Below the pieces are notes generated by a model that had not been told where the DNA came from, did no database searches, and saw only the letters and a list, made by a program, of their open reading frames with translations. DNA of 64,000 nucleotides from Bacteroidota bacterium (GTDB taxonomy: Bacteria > Bacteroidota > Bacteroidia > UBA8524), in NCBI GenBank assembly GCA_016124735.1, contig WGMZ01000053.1, forward strand, positions 1-64,000, given 5' to 3'. How positions within the stretch are numbered: position 1 is the first letter of the stretch; the number at the start of each line of letters is the position of its first letter. Shown here one piece after another: positions 16,267-25,014 of this stretch. Both the position numbers and the translations under genes were made by a program.

Positions 16267-18477
16267 ATGCAGGTTACCGTAGAAACCGCCAAAGAACTTG
16301 GCATCCTCCCCGAAGAATTTGATAAAATCAAAGAAGTATTAGGACGCACCCCCAACTTCACCGAATTGAGCATCTATTCTGTGATGTGGAGCGAGCATTG
16401 TTCCTATAAAAACTCCATTGTTTGGCTCAAAACACTCCCCAAAGACAGCGACCGTATGCTGGCAAAAGCGGGAGAAGAGAATGCCGGACTCGTAGACATT
16501 GGCGACGGACTAGCCTGTTGTTTTAAGATTGAATCGCATAACCACCCTTCTGCAATTGAACCCTACCAGGGAGCTGCAACCGGAGTGGGTGGTATCAACC
16601 GCGATATCTTCTCGATGGGTGCCCGCCCAATTGCCCAATTGAACTCCCTGCGTTTCGGAAAACTCGAATCAGACCGGACCAAATGGTTGATGCGCGGCGT
16701 GGTGAAAGGCATCGGCGACTACGGCAATGCCTTCGGTATCCCAACAGTTGGTGGCGAAGTCTATTTTGAAGATTGCTACCATACCAATAACCTGGTGAAT
16801 GCCATGTCGGTAGGTATTGTCGAAGTTGGCAAAACGGTTTCTGCCTCTGCAGATGGCCCCGGCAACCCGGTCTATATTTTCGGCGCTGCCACCGGAAAAG
16901 ATGGAATTCATGGGGCGGCATTCGCTTCCAAAGACATCAGCGAAGATTCGCACGAAGACCTTCCTTCCGTTCAGGTAGGAGACCCTTTCTGGGAAAAACT
17001 CATCCTGGAAGCCAGCATGGAAATCATAGCAACCGGAGCAGTTATCGGCATGCAAGACATGGGCGCTGCGGGTATCACATGTTCCACGGCAGAAATGTCG
17101 GCTAAAAGCCAAACCGGCATGGAAATCCATTTGGACCGCGTTCCAATGCGCCAACCGGACTTGAAAGACTGGGAAATCCTTCTTTCTGAATCTCAGGAAC
17201 GCATGCTCGTTATCCTTGAAAAAGGAAGAGAAAAAGAGATTGAAAATATCCTTGAAAAATGGGATTTGACCTTTGCTCAAATTGGAACTGTGACCGATAG
17301 CGGTCGTGTTCAATATTATATGCATGGTGAACTTTGCGCCGATATCCCAGCCGAATCATTGGTGCTGGGCGGAGGTGCTCCGGTTTATCACCGCGAATAC
17401 CGCGAACCAGCCTATTTCAAAGAGATTGAAAAATTCGACGCGAATGCCATCGAAGTTCCTTCCGATTTAAAAGCGGTAGCTAAGAAGATGGTGAAACTCC
17501 CAAACATCGCCTCCAAAAGATGGATTTACCGCCAGTACGACAGCATGGTTGGAACCATCAATCAGGGTACCAACCGCCCTTCTGATGCTTCACTGGTAAA
17601 AATCAGAGACACCGAACGCTCCATTGCCATGTCGGTGGATTGCAATTCCCGTTTTGTGTATGCCAACCCGGAGGTAGGCTGCGCCATTGCAGTGAGCGAA
17701 GCCGCCAGAAACATTGTATGCACCGGTGCCGAACCTGTAGCCGTAACCAACTGTCTTAACTTTGGTAACCCATACAATCCGGAAGTATACTACCAGTTTG
17801 TGGGATCCATCAAAGGGATGAAAACAGCCTGCGTGGCATTGAACACTCCGGTAACAGGCGGAAACGTGAGCTTCTACAATCAATCTACCATTGATGGAAC
17901 AGCCGTTTTTCCAACCCCTACCATTGGAATGGTGGGTATTTTGGAAAAACCAAATCATCAGATGACCCTCAACTTTAAAAATGAAGGCGATGTCATATTG
18001 CTGGTCGGACCCGTAACCGACGATATCGCTTCTTCCCAATATCTGGTAAACTGGCATGGTGTTCAAAAATCCCCTGCCCCTTACTTCGATATGGATATCG
18101 AAAGAAGGGTTCAACAAGCCATCTTAAAAGCCATTCGAAGTGGGTTGGTTGAATCAGCTCACGACATCTCTGAAGGCGGCTTGCTTGTAAACCTCCTTGA
18201 ATCCGGATTTACTTTCGGGAAAGGTTTCGAAATCAGTACCCCATCTGGAATTCGCAAAGACGCATTTCTATTTGGAGAAGGACAAAGCCGCGTGGTACTA
18301 ACCTGCAAAGCTACCTATGCCGAGGCATTAAAAATTCAATTTGAAGAGAAAGGTCTCGACGTGATGGAAATCGGAGCTGTCCAAGGAACAACTGCTATAG
18401 TAGACGGTGAGATCTTTGGTGAGATCAACGATTATCGGGAAGATTACGACACATTGATTGAAAAAGCCATGGCTTAA
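16267..18477 (+). CDS. purL: Phosphoribosylformylglycinamidine synthase subunit II
   Basis: ATP-dependent amidation of FGAR to FGAM in purine synthesis. 736 residues, the small PurL form that works with separate PurS and PurQ. Neither is in the window. Visible motifs: VMWSEHCSYKNS near 35-50 with the catalytic His, KIESHNHPSAIEPYQGAATG near 85-105 and GINRDIFSMGARP, plus the second half-domain with TGGNVSFYNQS and AHDISEGGLL. The stop overlaps the convergent response-regulator gene by 4 bp, with no terminator between them. Confidence 0.95.
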   Translation: MQVTVETAKELGILPEEFDKIKEVLGRTPNFTELSIYSVMWSEHCSYKNSIVWLKTLPKDSDRMLAKAGEENAGLVDIGDGLACCFKIESHNHPSAIEPYQGAATGVGGINRDIFSMGARPIAQLNSLRFGKLESDRTKWLMRGVVKGIGDYGNAFGIPTVGGEVYFEDCYHTNNLVNAMSVGIVEVGKTVSASADGPGNPVYIFGAATGKDGIHGAAFASKDISEDSHEDLPSVQVGDPFWEKLILEASMEIIATGAVIGMQDMGAAGITCSTAEMSAKSQTGMEIHLDRVPMRQPDLKDWEILLSESQERMLVILEKGREKEIENILEKWDLTFAQIGTVTDSGRVQYYMHGELCADIPAESLVLGGGAPVYHREYREPAYFKEIEKFDANAIEVPSDLKAVAKKMVKLPNIASKRWIYRQYDSMVGTINQGTNRPSDASLVKIRDTERSIAMSVDCNSRFVYANPEVGCAIAVSEAARNIVCTGAEPVAVTNCLNFGNPYNPEVYYQFVGSIKGMKTACVALNTPVTGGNVSFYNQSTIDGTAVFPTPTIGMVGILEKPNHQMTLNFKNEGDVILLVGPVTDDIASSQYLVNWHGVQKSPAPYFDMDIERRVQQAILKAIRSGLVESAHDISEGGLLVNLLESGFTFGKGFEISTPSGIRKDAFLFGEGQSRVVLTCKATYAEALKIQFEEKGLDVMEIGAVQGTTAIVDGEIFGEINDYREDYDTLIEKAMA

Positions 18478-19121
18478 TTTTCCGACTGGATAAAGACCCA
18501 ACCTTTTCGAATGGCCAGATTCACCAGCTGACTGGCGCTTTTGCAATCGCATTTTTGAAGAAGATTTTGGCGATGCTTAAAGACCGTATGCTGGCTGATA
18601 AAGAGTTTATCAGCCATTTCGGCGGTGCTAAGTCCTTCGTACAATAGCTGTAAAATTTCTCTTTCACGTTTTGTAATCTGTATTTCATCCGCCTGTTCTC
18701 TCTGTTTGCGTTTGTCTACCAGTTCCCGGATAACCTCTGAAAAATAACTGTCGCCCTGATTAACCAACCGAATGGCAGAATGAAGCTCGCTGTGGTTGCT
18801 GTTTTTTAAAAGAAATCCATGCACTCCCATATCAATCAGTGGCAATACATATTCAGGGGTCTGATGCATGCTAAGCATAATAATCCGAATATCTGGAAAG
18901 CGTCTTAAGACCTCAGCAGCCACAGATTGTCCGTCGCGACCAGGCATACTGATATCCAACAATAAAACATCGGGCTTTATCTTCGGAATCAACTCCAGTA
19001 ATTCTTCCCCGGAGGAGGCTTGCAGCACCACATCAATGAGAGGGTCTGCCTGAAAAACAGTGGCCATTCCTTCTAACAGCAGGCTGTGGTCGTCTGTAAT
19101 GGCTATACGAATTTTGCTCAT
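18474..19121 (-). CDS. NarL/FixJ-type response regulator
   Basis: 215 residues from the ATG at 19121, which starts MSKIRIAITDDHSLLLEGM. The receiver domain shows acidic residues DD at about 9-10, the phospho-acceptor Asp in DVLLLDISMPGRDG near 54, and Lys in GFLLKNSNH near 105. A LuxR-type HTH follows (TKREREILQLLYEGLSTAEM and FISQHTVFKHRQNLLQK). The frame extends upstream to 19178, but that part overlaps the kinase gene in another frame and is not needed. The start overlaps the kinase stop in an ATGA, so kinase and regulator are translationally coupled and form one two-component system. The targets are unknown. Confidence 0.92.
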   Translation of the reverse strand: MSKIRIAITDDHSLLLEGMATVFQADPLIDVVLQASSGEELLELIPKIKPDVLLLDISMPGRDGQSVAAEVLRRFPDIRIIMLSMHQTPEYVLPLIDMGVHGFLLKNSNHSELHSAIRLVNQGDSYFSEVIRELVDKRKQREQADEIQITKREREILQLLYEGLSTAEMADKLFISQHTVFKHRQNLLQKCDCKSASQLVNLAIRKGWVFIQSEN

Positions 19122-20914
19122 AAGGGTATTTCCATCATAAAGGTAAAACCATGACCGGGAGTCGAATCGACATTCCACGTTCCATTCATCAGGGACACCC
19201 GGCTTTCAATATTTCTCATTCCGATTCCTTTGGATGATTGAAGGGTACTCTCATCCATCCCTTTCCCATCATCTTCGTAAGAAAGATAGAAGATTCCATT
19301 GCTGCAGTGAATCTGCAAATTGATCTCCCTGGCTCTCGCATGCTTCAATGTATTACTCAGAAGCTCTTGAATGATCCGGTATACCTGCTCATTCAGATGA
19401 TTGTATAAGGAAGGGTCTGTTTTGTTATCAATAAAATGGATTTTCACGGTGCTTACCTCAGTTATGGCATCAATCAATTCATTGATAGCGCCTTTCAATC
19501 CGAACTTTTCCAAAGTTCCCGAACTCAAATCATGGGATATTCTTCTGACTTCATCGTAGGCCTTATCGAGCATTCCCAACATTCCTGTATAGGAGTCACG
19601 AAACTGTTCTTCAATATTTTGCAAGCGTCCTTCAAAATGACTGAATTGCAATTTAATGGTGGAAAGGAGGCTACCCAGTCGGTCGTGAAGCTCCCTCGAT
19701 ATACGTTGACGCTCCTCATTTTGTCCTGCCATTTGAGCACTTAAACTGGAAATTTCTTGTTTTCGGAAGAGCTCGTCTATCCGGCTGGATTGTTCCCTGA
19801 TTTTCGCTTGATCAAGCTTTCGTTTTTGTATGGATAATCTTCTGAATAAAATGAAGGCCAAAATCAAAGTAAGGAGCAGGCTAATAAGGCATATAATCAG
19901 AATATAACGTTGTTGGAGCTCCTCCTTTTGCACGGCAATTTCACGTGTCTTCGACTCGTTGGCATATTTCTGCTCCGCCTCAATCAAAGCCTGAACTCCT
20001 GCTTCATTTAAAAGGGAATCGTCAAATCGCTTTGCAAGAGACAGATAATGAAATGCATGCAACGTGTCTCCATTATCCAAATAATATTGCTGCATGTCGT
20101 GCGCCAACTCAGAAATTAAAAAAGGATTTTCCAATATCATGGCCGAATCGAGCGCCAATTCAAAATGAATCCGTGCCGAAGTTTTTTCCTTCAATCCGGA
20201 ATAACAGAGTGCTAAATTGTGGAGACATTGCACCGCTCCTTCCGTATCCTTATTTTGATAAAAAAGACTTTTCGCTTTTGTGAACGCTTCAATTGCCTGG
20301 ATAAATTCCCGCTGATTGAGGTAAATCAAACCAGAAAGATTGTCGGTGTAGCCCACGGGATCCCTGTCATATTTTAACTGCAAGGCCTCCACTTTGTCCA
20401 GATAGTAACGCGCCGCCTGAAAACTGTCGTTTTCATAATACAACTGAGCGACGTTGGTGAATGCAGGAATTGCCAAATCAGCATAAAAAGGATCCTTACC
20501 ACTGAGTTCTTCAGCCAAATTTCCGGTTTCCAAAAAGGAAGACAGTGCTTTTTCCTTTTGACCCAGATAATAATAGACTCCACTTAAATTGTTGTAGGTG
20601 CTAACAAGGCCCGCCTTATTACCGGAGACTTCCTGAATTCTTAGGCTTTGAATGAAAACATCCTGTGCCGAATCCAAATAGCCAAGATCCATATAAAGCA
20701 CACCGATGCGACGCAAAGTATTGGCTTTTGTCTCCGGGTCATTCAATAACTCCGACTGTATGGAAATAGCCCAGAGTCTTTTTAGTTGTTCCGATGGCGG
20801 CTGATCCTTCTTCCAGGTATCATAGTCCTTCAGGAGATGTTCCAGGCTCTGGACCTGCCCCTGAATCGCTCCCGCGAACAAGATTAAAACCAAAAAGATC
20901 CAGCCTCGAATCAT
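19118..20914 (-). CDS. TPR-containing sensor histidine kinase (HisKA_3 type)
   Basis: 598 residues. Signal peptide (WIFLVLILFAGAIQGQ), then about six TPR-like repeats in the periplasm (about 60-300, for example NTLRRIGVLYMDLGYLDSAQ). A membrane helix at about 330-352 (IICLISLLLTLILAFILF) is followed by a coiled coil. The phospho-acceptor box is ERQRISRELHDRLGSLLSTI, and the ATPase domain has ELLSNTLKHA and DDGKGMDE near the end. It would phosphorylate the regulator encoded next. The sensory input is probably protein or peptide binding to the TPRs, which is inference. It overlaps by ATGA with both the upstream unknown gene and the downstream regulator. Confidence 0.92.
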   Translation of the reverse strand: MIRGWIFLVLILFAGAIQGQVQSLEHLLKDYDTWKKDQPPSEQLKRLWAISIQSELLNDPETKANTLRRIGVLYMDLGYLDSAQDVFIQSLRIQEVSGNKAGLVSTYNNLSGVYYYLGQKEKALSSFLETGNLAEELSGKDPFYADLAIPAFTNVAQLYYENDSFQAARYYLDKVEALQLKYDRDPVGYTDNLSGLIYLNQREFIQAIEAFTKAKSLFYQNKDTEGAVQCLHNLALCYSGLKEKTSARIHFELALDSAMILENPFLISELAHDMQQYYLDNGDTLHAFHYLSLAKRFDDSLLNEAGVQALIEAEQKYANESKTREIAVQKEELQQRYILIICLISLLLTLILAFILFRRLSIQKRKLDQAKIREQSSRIDELFRKQEISSLSAQMAGQNEERQRISRELHDRLGSLLSTIKLQFSHFEGRLQNIEEQFRDSYTGMLGMLDKAYDEVRRISHDLSSGTLEKFGLKGAINELIDAITEVSTVKIHFIDNKTDPSLYNHLNEQVYRIIQELLSNTLKHARAREINLQIHCSNGIFYLSYEDDGKGMDESTLQSSKGIGMRNIESRVSLMNGTWNVDSTPGHGFTFMMEIPL

Positions 20915-21543
20915 GCAATGAGAAATACTCCTTTTTTCGAATAATCAGAACCTGTTTGCAGAGCACTGGTGCTGATCGCAAATGGCACTGTTGCCATTGG
21001 CAAAGAAAGGTTCGAAAGGTTTATGGTCATAGTAGAGCTGCTCGAGGCTGGATTCACCCGAATCTCAAATACAGATTCACCATTTACGGATACCATAGTA
21101 GCAGAATTAAAAGCGAAGGAATTGCTCCCTTGTGGATTGAATTTCAACATCAGGCTCCATAGTCCCGGTGTTGTCTCCTTCAAATCAAATTCAATCAAGT
21201 CAAACGCATCGTCTTCTGTCTGGTTTAGAATAGGCCCCTTGTCCGGTTTAGGCGGATAGGTGGTAGGTCTAAGTACAATACCTCCTTTTCGAACGGCTCC
21301 ACTTCCGGAGTCCACATTGATATCAACCATACTTTGTTCACCGAAATACTCAAAATCGACCGTAAATGTTCCTTCGTTTGTGTATGAATTATCCAACCCG
21401 GTCTGGTTCCAAAGAACTGATTTATTTAAATCATCGTAATACAATGGAACGGTTTGACCTGGTGAGCCCGAACCAGAATACAGGCTAATATTAAAGATGA
21501 AGTCGCTTTGCTTGATTGCTTTAATTCGATTGATTGTTGCCAT
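20911..21543 (-). CDS. Unknown protein, first gene of the two-component operon
   Basis: 210 residues that I do not recognise. It has no signal peptide and no membrane helix. The sequence alternates short hydrophobic and polar stretches rich in S, N, T and G, as in beta-sandwich proteins. There are few cysteines, and the middle is proline-rich (PTTYPPKPDKGP near 93-104). The last codons overlap the histidine-kinase ATG in an ATGA, so it is translated together with the kinase. A perfect -7 element lies 16 nt upstream, so the three-gene unit seems to start here. A role as ligand, cargo or modulator of the kinase is possible but unsupported beyond linkage. Confidence 0.75.
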   Translation of the reverse strand: MATINRIKAIKQSDFIFNISLYSGSGSPGQTVPLYYDDLNKSVLWNQTGLDNSYTNEGTFTVDFEYFGEQSMVDINVDSGSGAVRKGGIVLRPTTYPPKPDKGPILNQTEDDAFDLIEFDLKETTPGLWSLMLKFNPQGSNSFAFNSATMVSVNGESVFEIRVNPASSSSTMTINLSNLSLPMATVPFAISTSALQTGSDYSKKGVFLIA

Positions 21544-21559
21544 AATTTCTATTGATAGC

Positions 21560-21567
21560 CAAAAATA
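21560..21567 (-). promoter_or_regulatory. -7 element (TATTTTTG) of the two-component operon
   Basis: A perfect TAnnTTTG on the minus strand, 16 nt before the ATG at 21543. The nearest upstream TTG is only 14 nt away, so the -33 match is poor. Confidence 0.55.
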
Positions 21568-21637
21568 GAGGGCATAAATTACAAAAAGCCTACTTAGAAT
21601 TCAGTATTTGTTGTCCTTATTCGGATTGCAGAATTAT

Positions 21638-21645
21638 TAACTTTG
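21638..21645 (+). promoter_or_regulatory. -7 element (TAACTTTG) of the flavin reductase gene
   Basis: A perfect TAnnTTTG ending 4 nt before the ATG at 21650. This predicts a leaderless or nearly leaderless transcript. Confidence 0.55.
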
Positions 21646-21649
21646 CCCC

Positions 21650-22543
21650 ATGCTGACAATCGTTCCCGGTGAAGTATCTACTGGAAAATTACACGCTTAT
21701 ATGTTGGCGGCTGTTGCCCCGCGTCCTATTTGTTTTGCTAGTACCGTTGATAAAAACGGACAGGTCAATCTGAGCCCTTTCAGTTTTTTCAATGCCTTCG
21801 GCAGTAACCCTACCACTTTAATTTTCTCGCCAGCCCGCCGTGTACGCGACAACACGATCAAGCATACATTGGAGAATGTGTATGAAACAATGGAAGTATG
21901 TATAAATGTGGTGAATTACGACATGGTCTGGCAAATGTCATTGGCTTCCACCGAATACGATAAAGGAATAAACGAATTCGAAAAGGGAGGTTTTACTGAA
22001 CTGCCATCCGATCTGATTCGTCCGCCGCGTGTGAAAGAATCGCCCGTGCAGATTGAATGCAAAGTTCGGGAAGTTATTGAAACCGGACGGGAAGGTGGAG
22101 CTGCCAACCTGGTTATTTGTGAAATCCTCAAAATGCATATCAGTGAATCCGTGCTCGATGCGGAACAACATATCGATCCCAATAAAATCAAACTGGTAGC
22201 ACGAATGGGCGGCGATTGGTATGCTAAAGCCTTTGGAGAGGCACTTTTTGAGATTGAAAAACCTCTCAGAACAAAAGGAATTGGTGTAGATTCTATTCCC
22301 GAATCCATCCGATTGAGTACGGTATTAACTGGAAATAACCTGGGACAATTAGGCAATGTGGATGCTTTACCCAGCGAGGAGGAAATACAGCTGTTCATGG
22401 AAGAATCGGAGCAATACCATAACCTTAAAACCCGATTTGGTCATCACGACGAATCCCTTGAATACGAACGTCATCTGCTGGCCCAACAGTACTTGAATGA
22501 CGGGGATACCAGCAGCGCCTGGAAAATTTTATTGGCGCGTTAG
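21650..22543 (+). CDS. Flavin reductase family protein (FMN-binding split barrel)
   Basis: 297 residues. The first ~200 form a flavin-reductase-like split barrel: AAVAPRPICFASTVDKNGQVNLSPFSFF with the SPFSFF flavin-binding region, and RDNTIKHTLENV. The last ~90 residues (from GNNLGQLGNVDALPSEEEI) are an extra helical tail. Members bind FMN and reduce it or use it with NAD(P)H. The substrate here is unknown. It is a single rightward gene between two leftward units, sharing its upstream gap with the two-component operon. Confidence 0.85.
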   Translation: MLTIVPGEVSTGKLHAYMLAAVAPRPICFASTVDKNGQVNLSPFSFFNAFGSNPTTLIFSPARRVRDNTIKHTLENVYETMEVCINVVNYDMVWQMSLASTEYDKGINEFEKGGFTELPSDLIRPPRVKESPVQIECKVREVIETGREGGAANLVICEILKMHISESVLDAEQHIDPNKIKLVARMGGDWYAKAFGEALFEIEKPLRTKGIGVDSIPESIRLSTVLTGNNLGQLGNVDALPSEEEIQLFMEESEQYHNLKTRFGHHDESLEYERHLLAQQYLNDGDTSSAWKILLAR

Positions 22544-22552
22544 ATAAAATGA

Positions 22553-22584
22553 AAAAGCGCGCTCCTTTCGGAAGCACGCCTTTT
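22553..22584. terminator. Imperfect hairpin between convergent genes
   Basis: AAAAGCGCGCTCC - TTTC - GGAAGCACGCCTTTT forms a bulged stem flanked by A-runs and T-runs on both strands. It lies between the flavin reductase and the outer membrane barrel gene and could end both. Confidence 0.5.
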
Positions 22585-22613
22585 GCTCGCAAGTATGAAG
22601 GATGAAAAGAATT

Positions 22614-23447
22614 TTATCCGATAGATACTCCCAATGAAAATGGATGCATATCGGGCATGCCACTTCCTGATTTAAACATCGGTGTTACAGTGTAGTTGGC
22701 AAACACACCAATGGATCCATACCCCACTTTTACCCGGGCATTTAGGCGGAAAGGATTCATGTAGTAATCGTCGTATGTCACTTTTTTAATCCGGGTATTG
22801 TCTTCTGTATATTTCTCTTTCATTTTGGCGCCATAAACAATGGAACCAACGGCTCCGAAGGAGAGGTTCCAGCCTTTGCCTTCTTCTTTTCCAAAATCAA
22901 AACCCAGCATAACAGGTATATTCAATTGTGAGGTAATCAAACGGTTGGTGATATAATCCCGTGTTACATAGTTCCCGTTTGTATCAGGCTTGGACATAGG
23001 GTTGTAGTTTGCTGTGAAGCGGTATCGGTTTACCTCCACACCTAAACCGGTAACAAAAACAATTTTATTCTTGTAAATCGGTACTCCCAATTCCCAAATA
23101 TTAAATCCAAAATGCCCGCTTTTACCCATATCGGTGGTAAAACGTTCAGCTCCTGCGGGGGGATTAGTCGTTCCATTTGCAAAAATGAAAGAACTGAAAC
23201 CCATGTCCAGACCCTGCCAAAAATCCCTTGGCTCCGGTTTCGATGGCTTAATATCCGTTGTTTTATTGCTGTCTATCTTACTATGAAAGATGATTTCAAT
23301 GCTCCCTGTATTGGTTGGGAAAGTGATGGCCTCCGATTTGTCTTTTACTTTACTGGTATCGCCCCCTTCTTGATCTTGTGCCTGGGCACTCAGTGCAGCA
23401 AAGCCGGCTAGCGCCATCAGGAATGTAAATCTTTTAATTGCTGTCAT
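22614..23447 (-). CDS. PorT-like outer membrane beta-barrel protein
   Basis: 277 residues. A signal peptide (FTFLMALAGFAALSAQAQ) and a polar linker with a TTDIKPSKPEPRDFW stretch precede an eight-strand-type barrel with alternating aromatic strands (MGFSSFIFANGT, LNIPVMLGFDFG, YGSIGVFANYTVTPMF) and a C-terminal strand PFSLGVSIG. The function is unknown. It lies 68 bp downstream of the anti-sigma gene and has its own ECF-like promoter matching that of the sigma factor gene. It is therefore a likely target of that sigma factor, fitting an envelope-stress or envelope-homeostasis circuit. Confidence 0.82.
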   Translation of the reverse strand: MTAIKRFTFLMALAGFAALSAQAQDQEGGDTSKVKDKSEAITFPTNTGSIEIIFHSKIDSNKTTDIKPSKPEPRDFWQGLDMGFSSFIFANGTTNPPAGAERFTTDMGKSGHFGFNIWELGVPIYKNKIVFVTGLGVEVNRYRFTANYNPMSKPDTNGNYVTRDYITNRLITSQLNIPVMLGFDFGKEEGKGWNLSFGAVGSIVYGAKMKEKYTEDNTRIKKVTYDDYYMNPFRLNARVKVGYGSIGVFANYTVTPMFKSGSGMPDMHPFSLGVSIG

Positions 23448-23470
23448 AATCTTAATTGTTGTAGTTGTGG

Positions 23471-23488
23471 GTAAGACGACCGTCTTAC
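23471..23488. promoter_or_regulatory. 18-bp inverted repeat over the barrel gene -10 region
   Basis: GTAAGACGACCGTCTTAC is a near-perfect palindrome (8-bp arms, 2-bp centre). On the minus strand its right arm contains the -10-like CGTCTTA. It may be a simple consequence of the promoter sequence or a separate operator. Confidence 0.45.
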
Positions 23489-23500
23489 AGAAGAGTTACA
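23472..23500 (-). promoter_or_regulatory. ECF-type promoter of the outer membrane barrel gene
   Basis: On the minus strand: TGTAAC (23500-23495), 16-nt spacer, CGTCTTA (23478-23472). The same elements precede the sigma-factor gene with a 17-nt spacer. The pattern matches the general ECF promoter layout (AAC-ending -35 and CGTC -10). The -10 lies 24 nt before the ATG at 23447. Confidence 0.6.
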
Positions 23501-23515
23501 GCAAACGAAAAAAAA

Positions 23516-24508
23516 TTAACGGGTGCTGCGGCGGTTAATTTCCACCTGACCTATTTTAATGGTATTGGTAGTTGGGTTGTATTGAAATACCGGAGCTACC
23601 TTGGCTAGAGCAATATTTGCCACATCGCGTGGAATTTCATTCTCTGGAACAATCAATTCACCGGCTCCAACCTTTTGTCTCAATTTTTTGTACACCCATT
23701 GAACCAGCGTTTGCTCTTCAATTTGCTCGGATGGCACAGGCTCTTCAATACTGGCCACCAGGCGGGGTTTCAATTCCTGCAATTCAGGCTCTTCGGCAGG
23801 AGTAAGTTTCAGGTCTAACGCGACAGGAATTCGATTGGTTTGAAACGAATGAACCCGGGTATACCGATAATACTCTCCTGCTTCCTGCCTGTCACTCAAC
23901 TGACTCTTTATGATTTTATCCGGAGATTTGCTTGATTCCCCCACGATTAAGTGTTCTTGTGTGACGGTGGTTTCTGCTACTTCAGCCTGAATTGGTTTTC
24001 CTGGAAGCTCTGCCATTTTGGTGCCCGGCAAAGTCTCTGAATGGAACCATTGGAAAATAGCCATGCCCGCTACCAGGATGGCAGCAGCTGCAACGGACCA
24101 ACGGCGGTAAAGTATAAATACGCTGCGCTTCTTTAGTGAAGATTTATCGGGAAAGGAAATGCTATCGGATGGATCGAGCTGCGTCAATGCATACAGGCGA
24201 CGGTCTCGCTGAAGCTCAGGATTTTGAGAAACCCGTTTATTGAAAGCTTCCTGTTGCTCAGGGTCCAAATCTCCTTCCAGTTCAGCAATCAGTAATTCAT
24301 CGGTGCTGGCATTGTCAATGCTCGGAGCCCTATAAAGATTGTTTTTAAACTCATCATCTAAATGAAATTCCTGAGGAGAAAGAGTCTCTTCATCCATAAT
24401 ACCGGGATGCTGATCGAGAAATGCCACAAACTCCATCTCCAGTTCCTCATCGAGGAAACCGTTGACGAAGTCGTCGATATACATATGGTAATTTTTCTCG
24501 TTTATCAT
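23516..24508 (-). CDS. Probable anti-sigma factor (membrane, no zinc motif)
   Basis: 330 residues. The acidic N-terminal half (about 1-125) lacks the HxxxCxxC zinc motif of classical anti-sigma domains and resembles a pair of short helical repeats (YIDDFVNGFLDEELEMEF and LLIAELEGDLDPEQQEAF). One membrane helix follows at about 133-150 (WSVAAAAILVAGMAIFQW), then a proline/glutamate-rich periplasmic region. The ATG overlaps the sigma-factor stop in an ATGA. Position, topology and coupling make it the partner that holds the sigma factor at the membrane. The sequence family itself I do not recognise. Confidence 0.65.
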   Translation of the reverse strand: MINEKNYHMYIDDFVNGFLDEELEMEFVAFLDQHPGIMDEETLSPQEFHLDDEFKNNLYRAPSIDNASTDELLIAELEGDLDPEQQEAFNKRVSQNPELQRDRRLYALTQLDPSDSISFPDKSSLKKRSVFILYRRWSVAAAAILVAGMAIFQWFHSETLPGTKMAELPGKPIQAEVAETTVTQEHLIVGESSKSPDKIIKSQLSDRQEAGEYYRYTRVHSFQTNRIPVALDLKLTPAEEPELQELKPRLVASIEEPVPSEQIEEQTLVQWVYKKLRQKVGAGELIVPENEIPRDVANIALAKVAPVFQYNPTTNTIKIGQVEINRRSTR

Positions 24509-24993
24509 CCCAGCACTTCCTTGATCGAACCCAGGTAATTCTTCATGGCCATTCGGGCCCTGTAAATATACACCTTCACCTGTGATTCGTTTAGTTCACA
24601 TATTCGTCCAATTTCAGCATAATCATATCCCTCATAATCCCGCAACATCAATACCGTTCTCTGAATTTCAGGCAAACGATCCAATGCTCTGTTTATAATT
24701 GGCTTGAGTCCGCTGTACTGATGTTGTTCATAACTCAACGTCTCCTCCAATCCTTCTGCCTCGCCTCTGAATTTTTCTCTTCTCCAGAAATCCACCATGA
24801 TGTTATAGGCACTGGTGAACAAATACGATTTCGCCTTTGCAAATTCAACTCCTTCCTTCTTCAACCAAAGTTTTTCAAAACAATCCTGCACGACATCTCG
24901 AGCGTGGTCCTCATCCCGCAAGCTTTTCAAAGCAAAACGGAAGACTCTGTCGCTCAATTCATCTACACATAAATTGTATTCGTTTGCGGTCAA
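24505..24993 (-). CDS. ECF-type RNA polymerase sigma factor
   Basis: 162 residues, the typical ECF size. Region 2: FRFALKSLRDEDHARDVVQD with FEKLW following, and AKSYLFTSAYNIMVDFWRR. Region 4: LPEIQRTVLMLRDYEGYDYAEI, then GRICELNESQVKVYIYRARMAM, the HTH that reads the -35 element. The start is a TTG at 24993, after AAGGAACC. No ATG occurs in the first 50 codons without losing region 2. It is followed by the overlapping anti-sigma gene. A TGTAAC-N17-CGTCTAA promoter just upstream suggests autoregulation. Confidence 0.92.
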   Translation of the reverse strand: MTANEYNLCVDELSDRVFRFALKSLRDEDHARDVVQDCFEKLWLKKEGVEFAKAKSYLFTSAYNIMVDFWRREKFRGEAEGLEETLSYEQHQYSGLKPIINRALDRLPEIQRTVLMLRDYEGYDYAEIGRICELNESQVKVYIYRARMAMKNYLGSIKEVLG

Positions 24994-25014
24994 GTCAGGT
25001 TCCTTTTATATCCG

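Noticed and set aside
16669-17325. 218-codon open frame on the minus strand inside purL
   Set aside because: Shadow of the conserved purL reading frame, with no motif or start signal.
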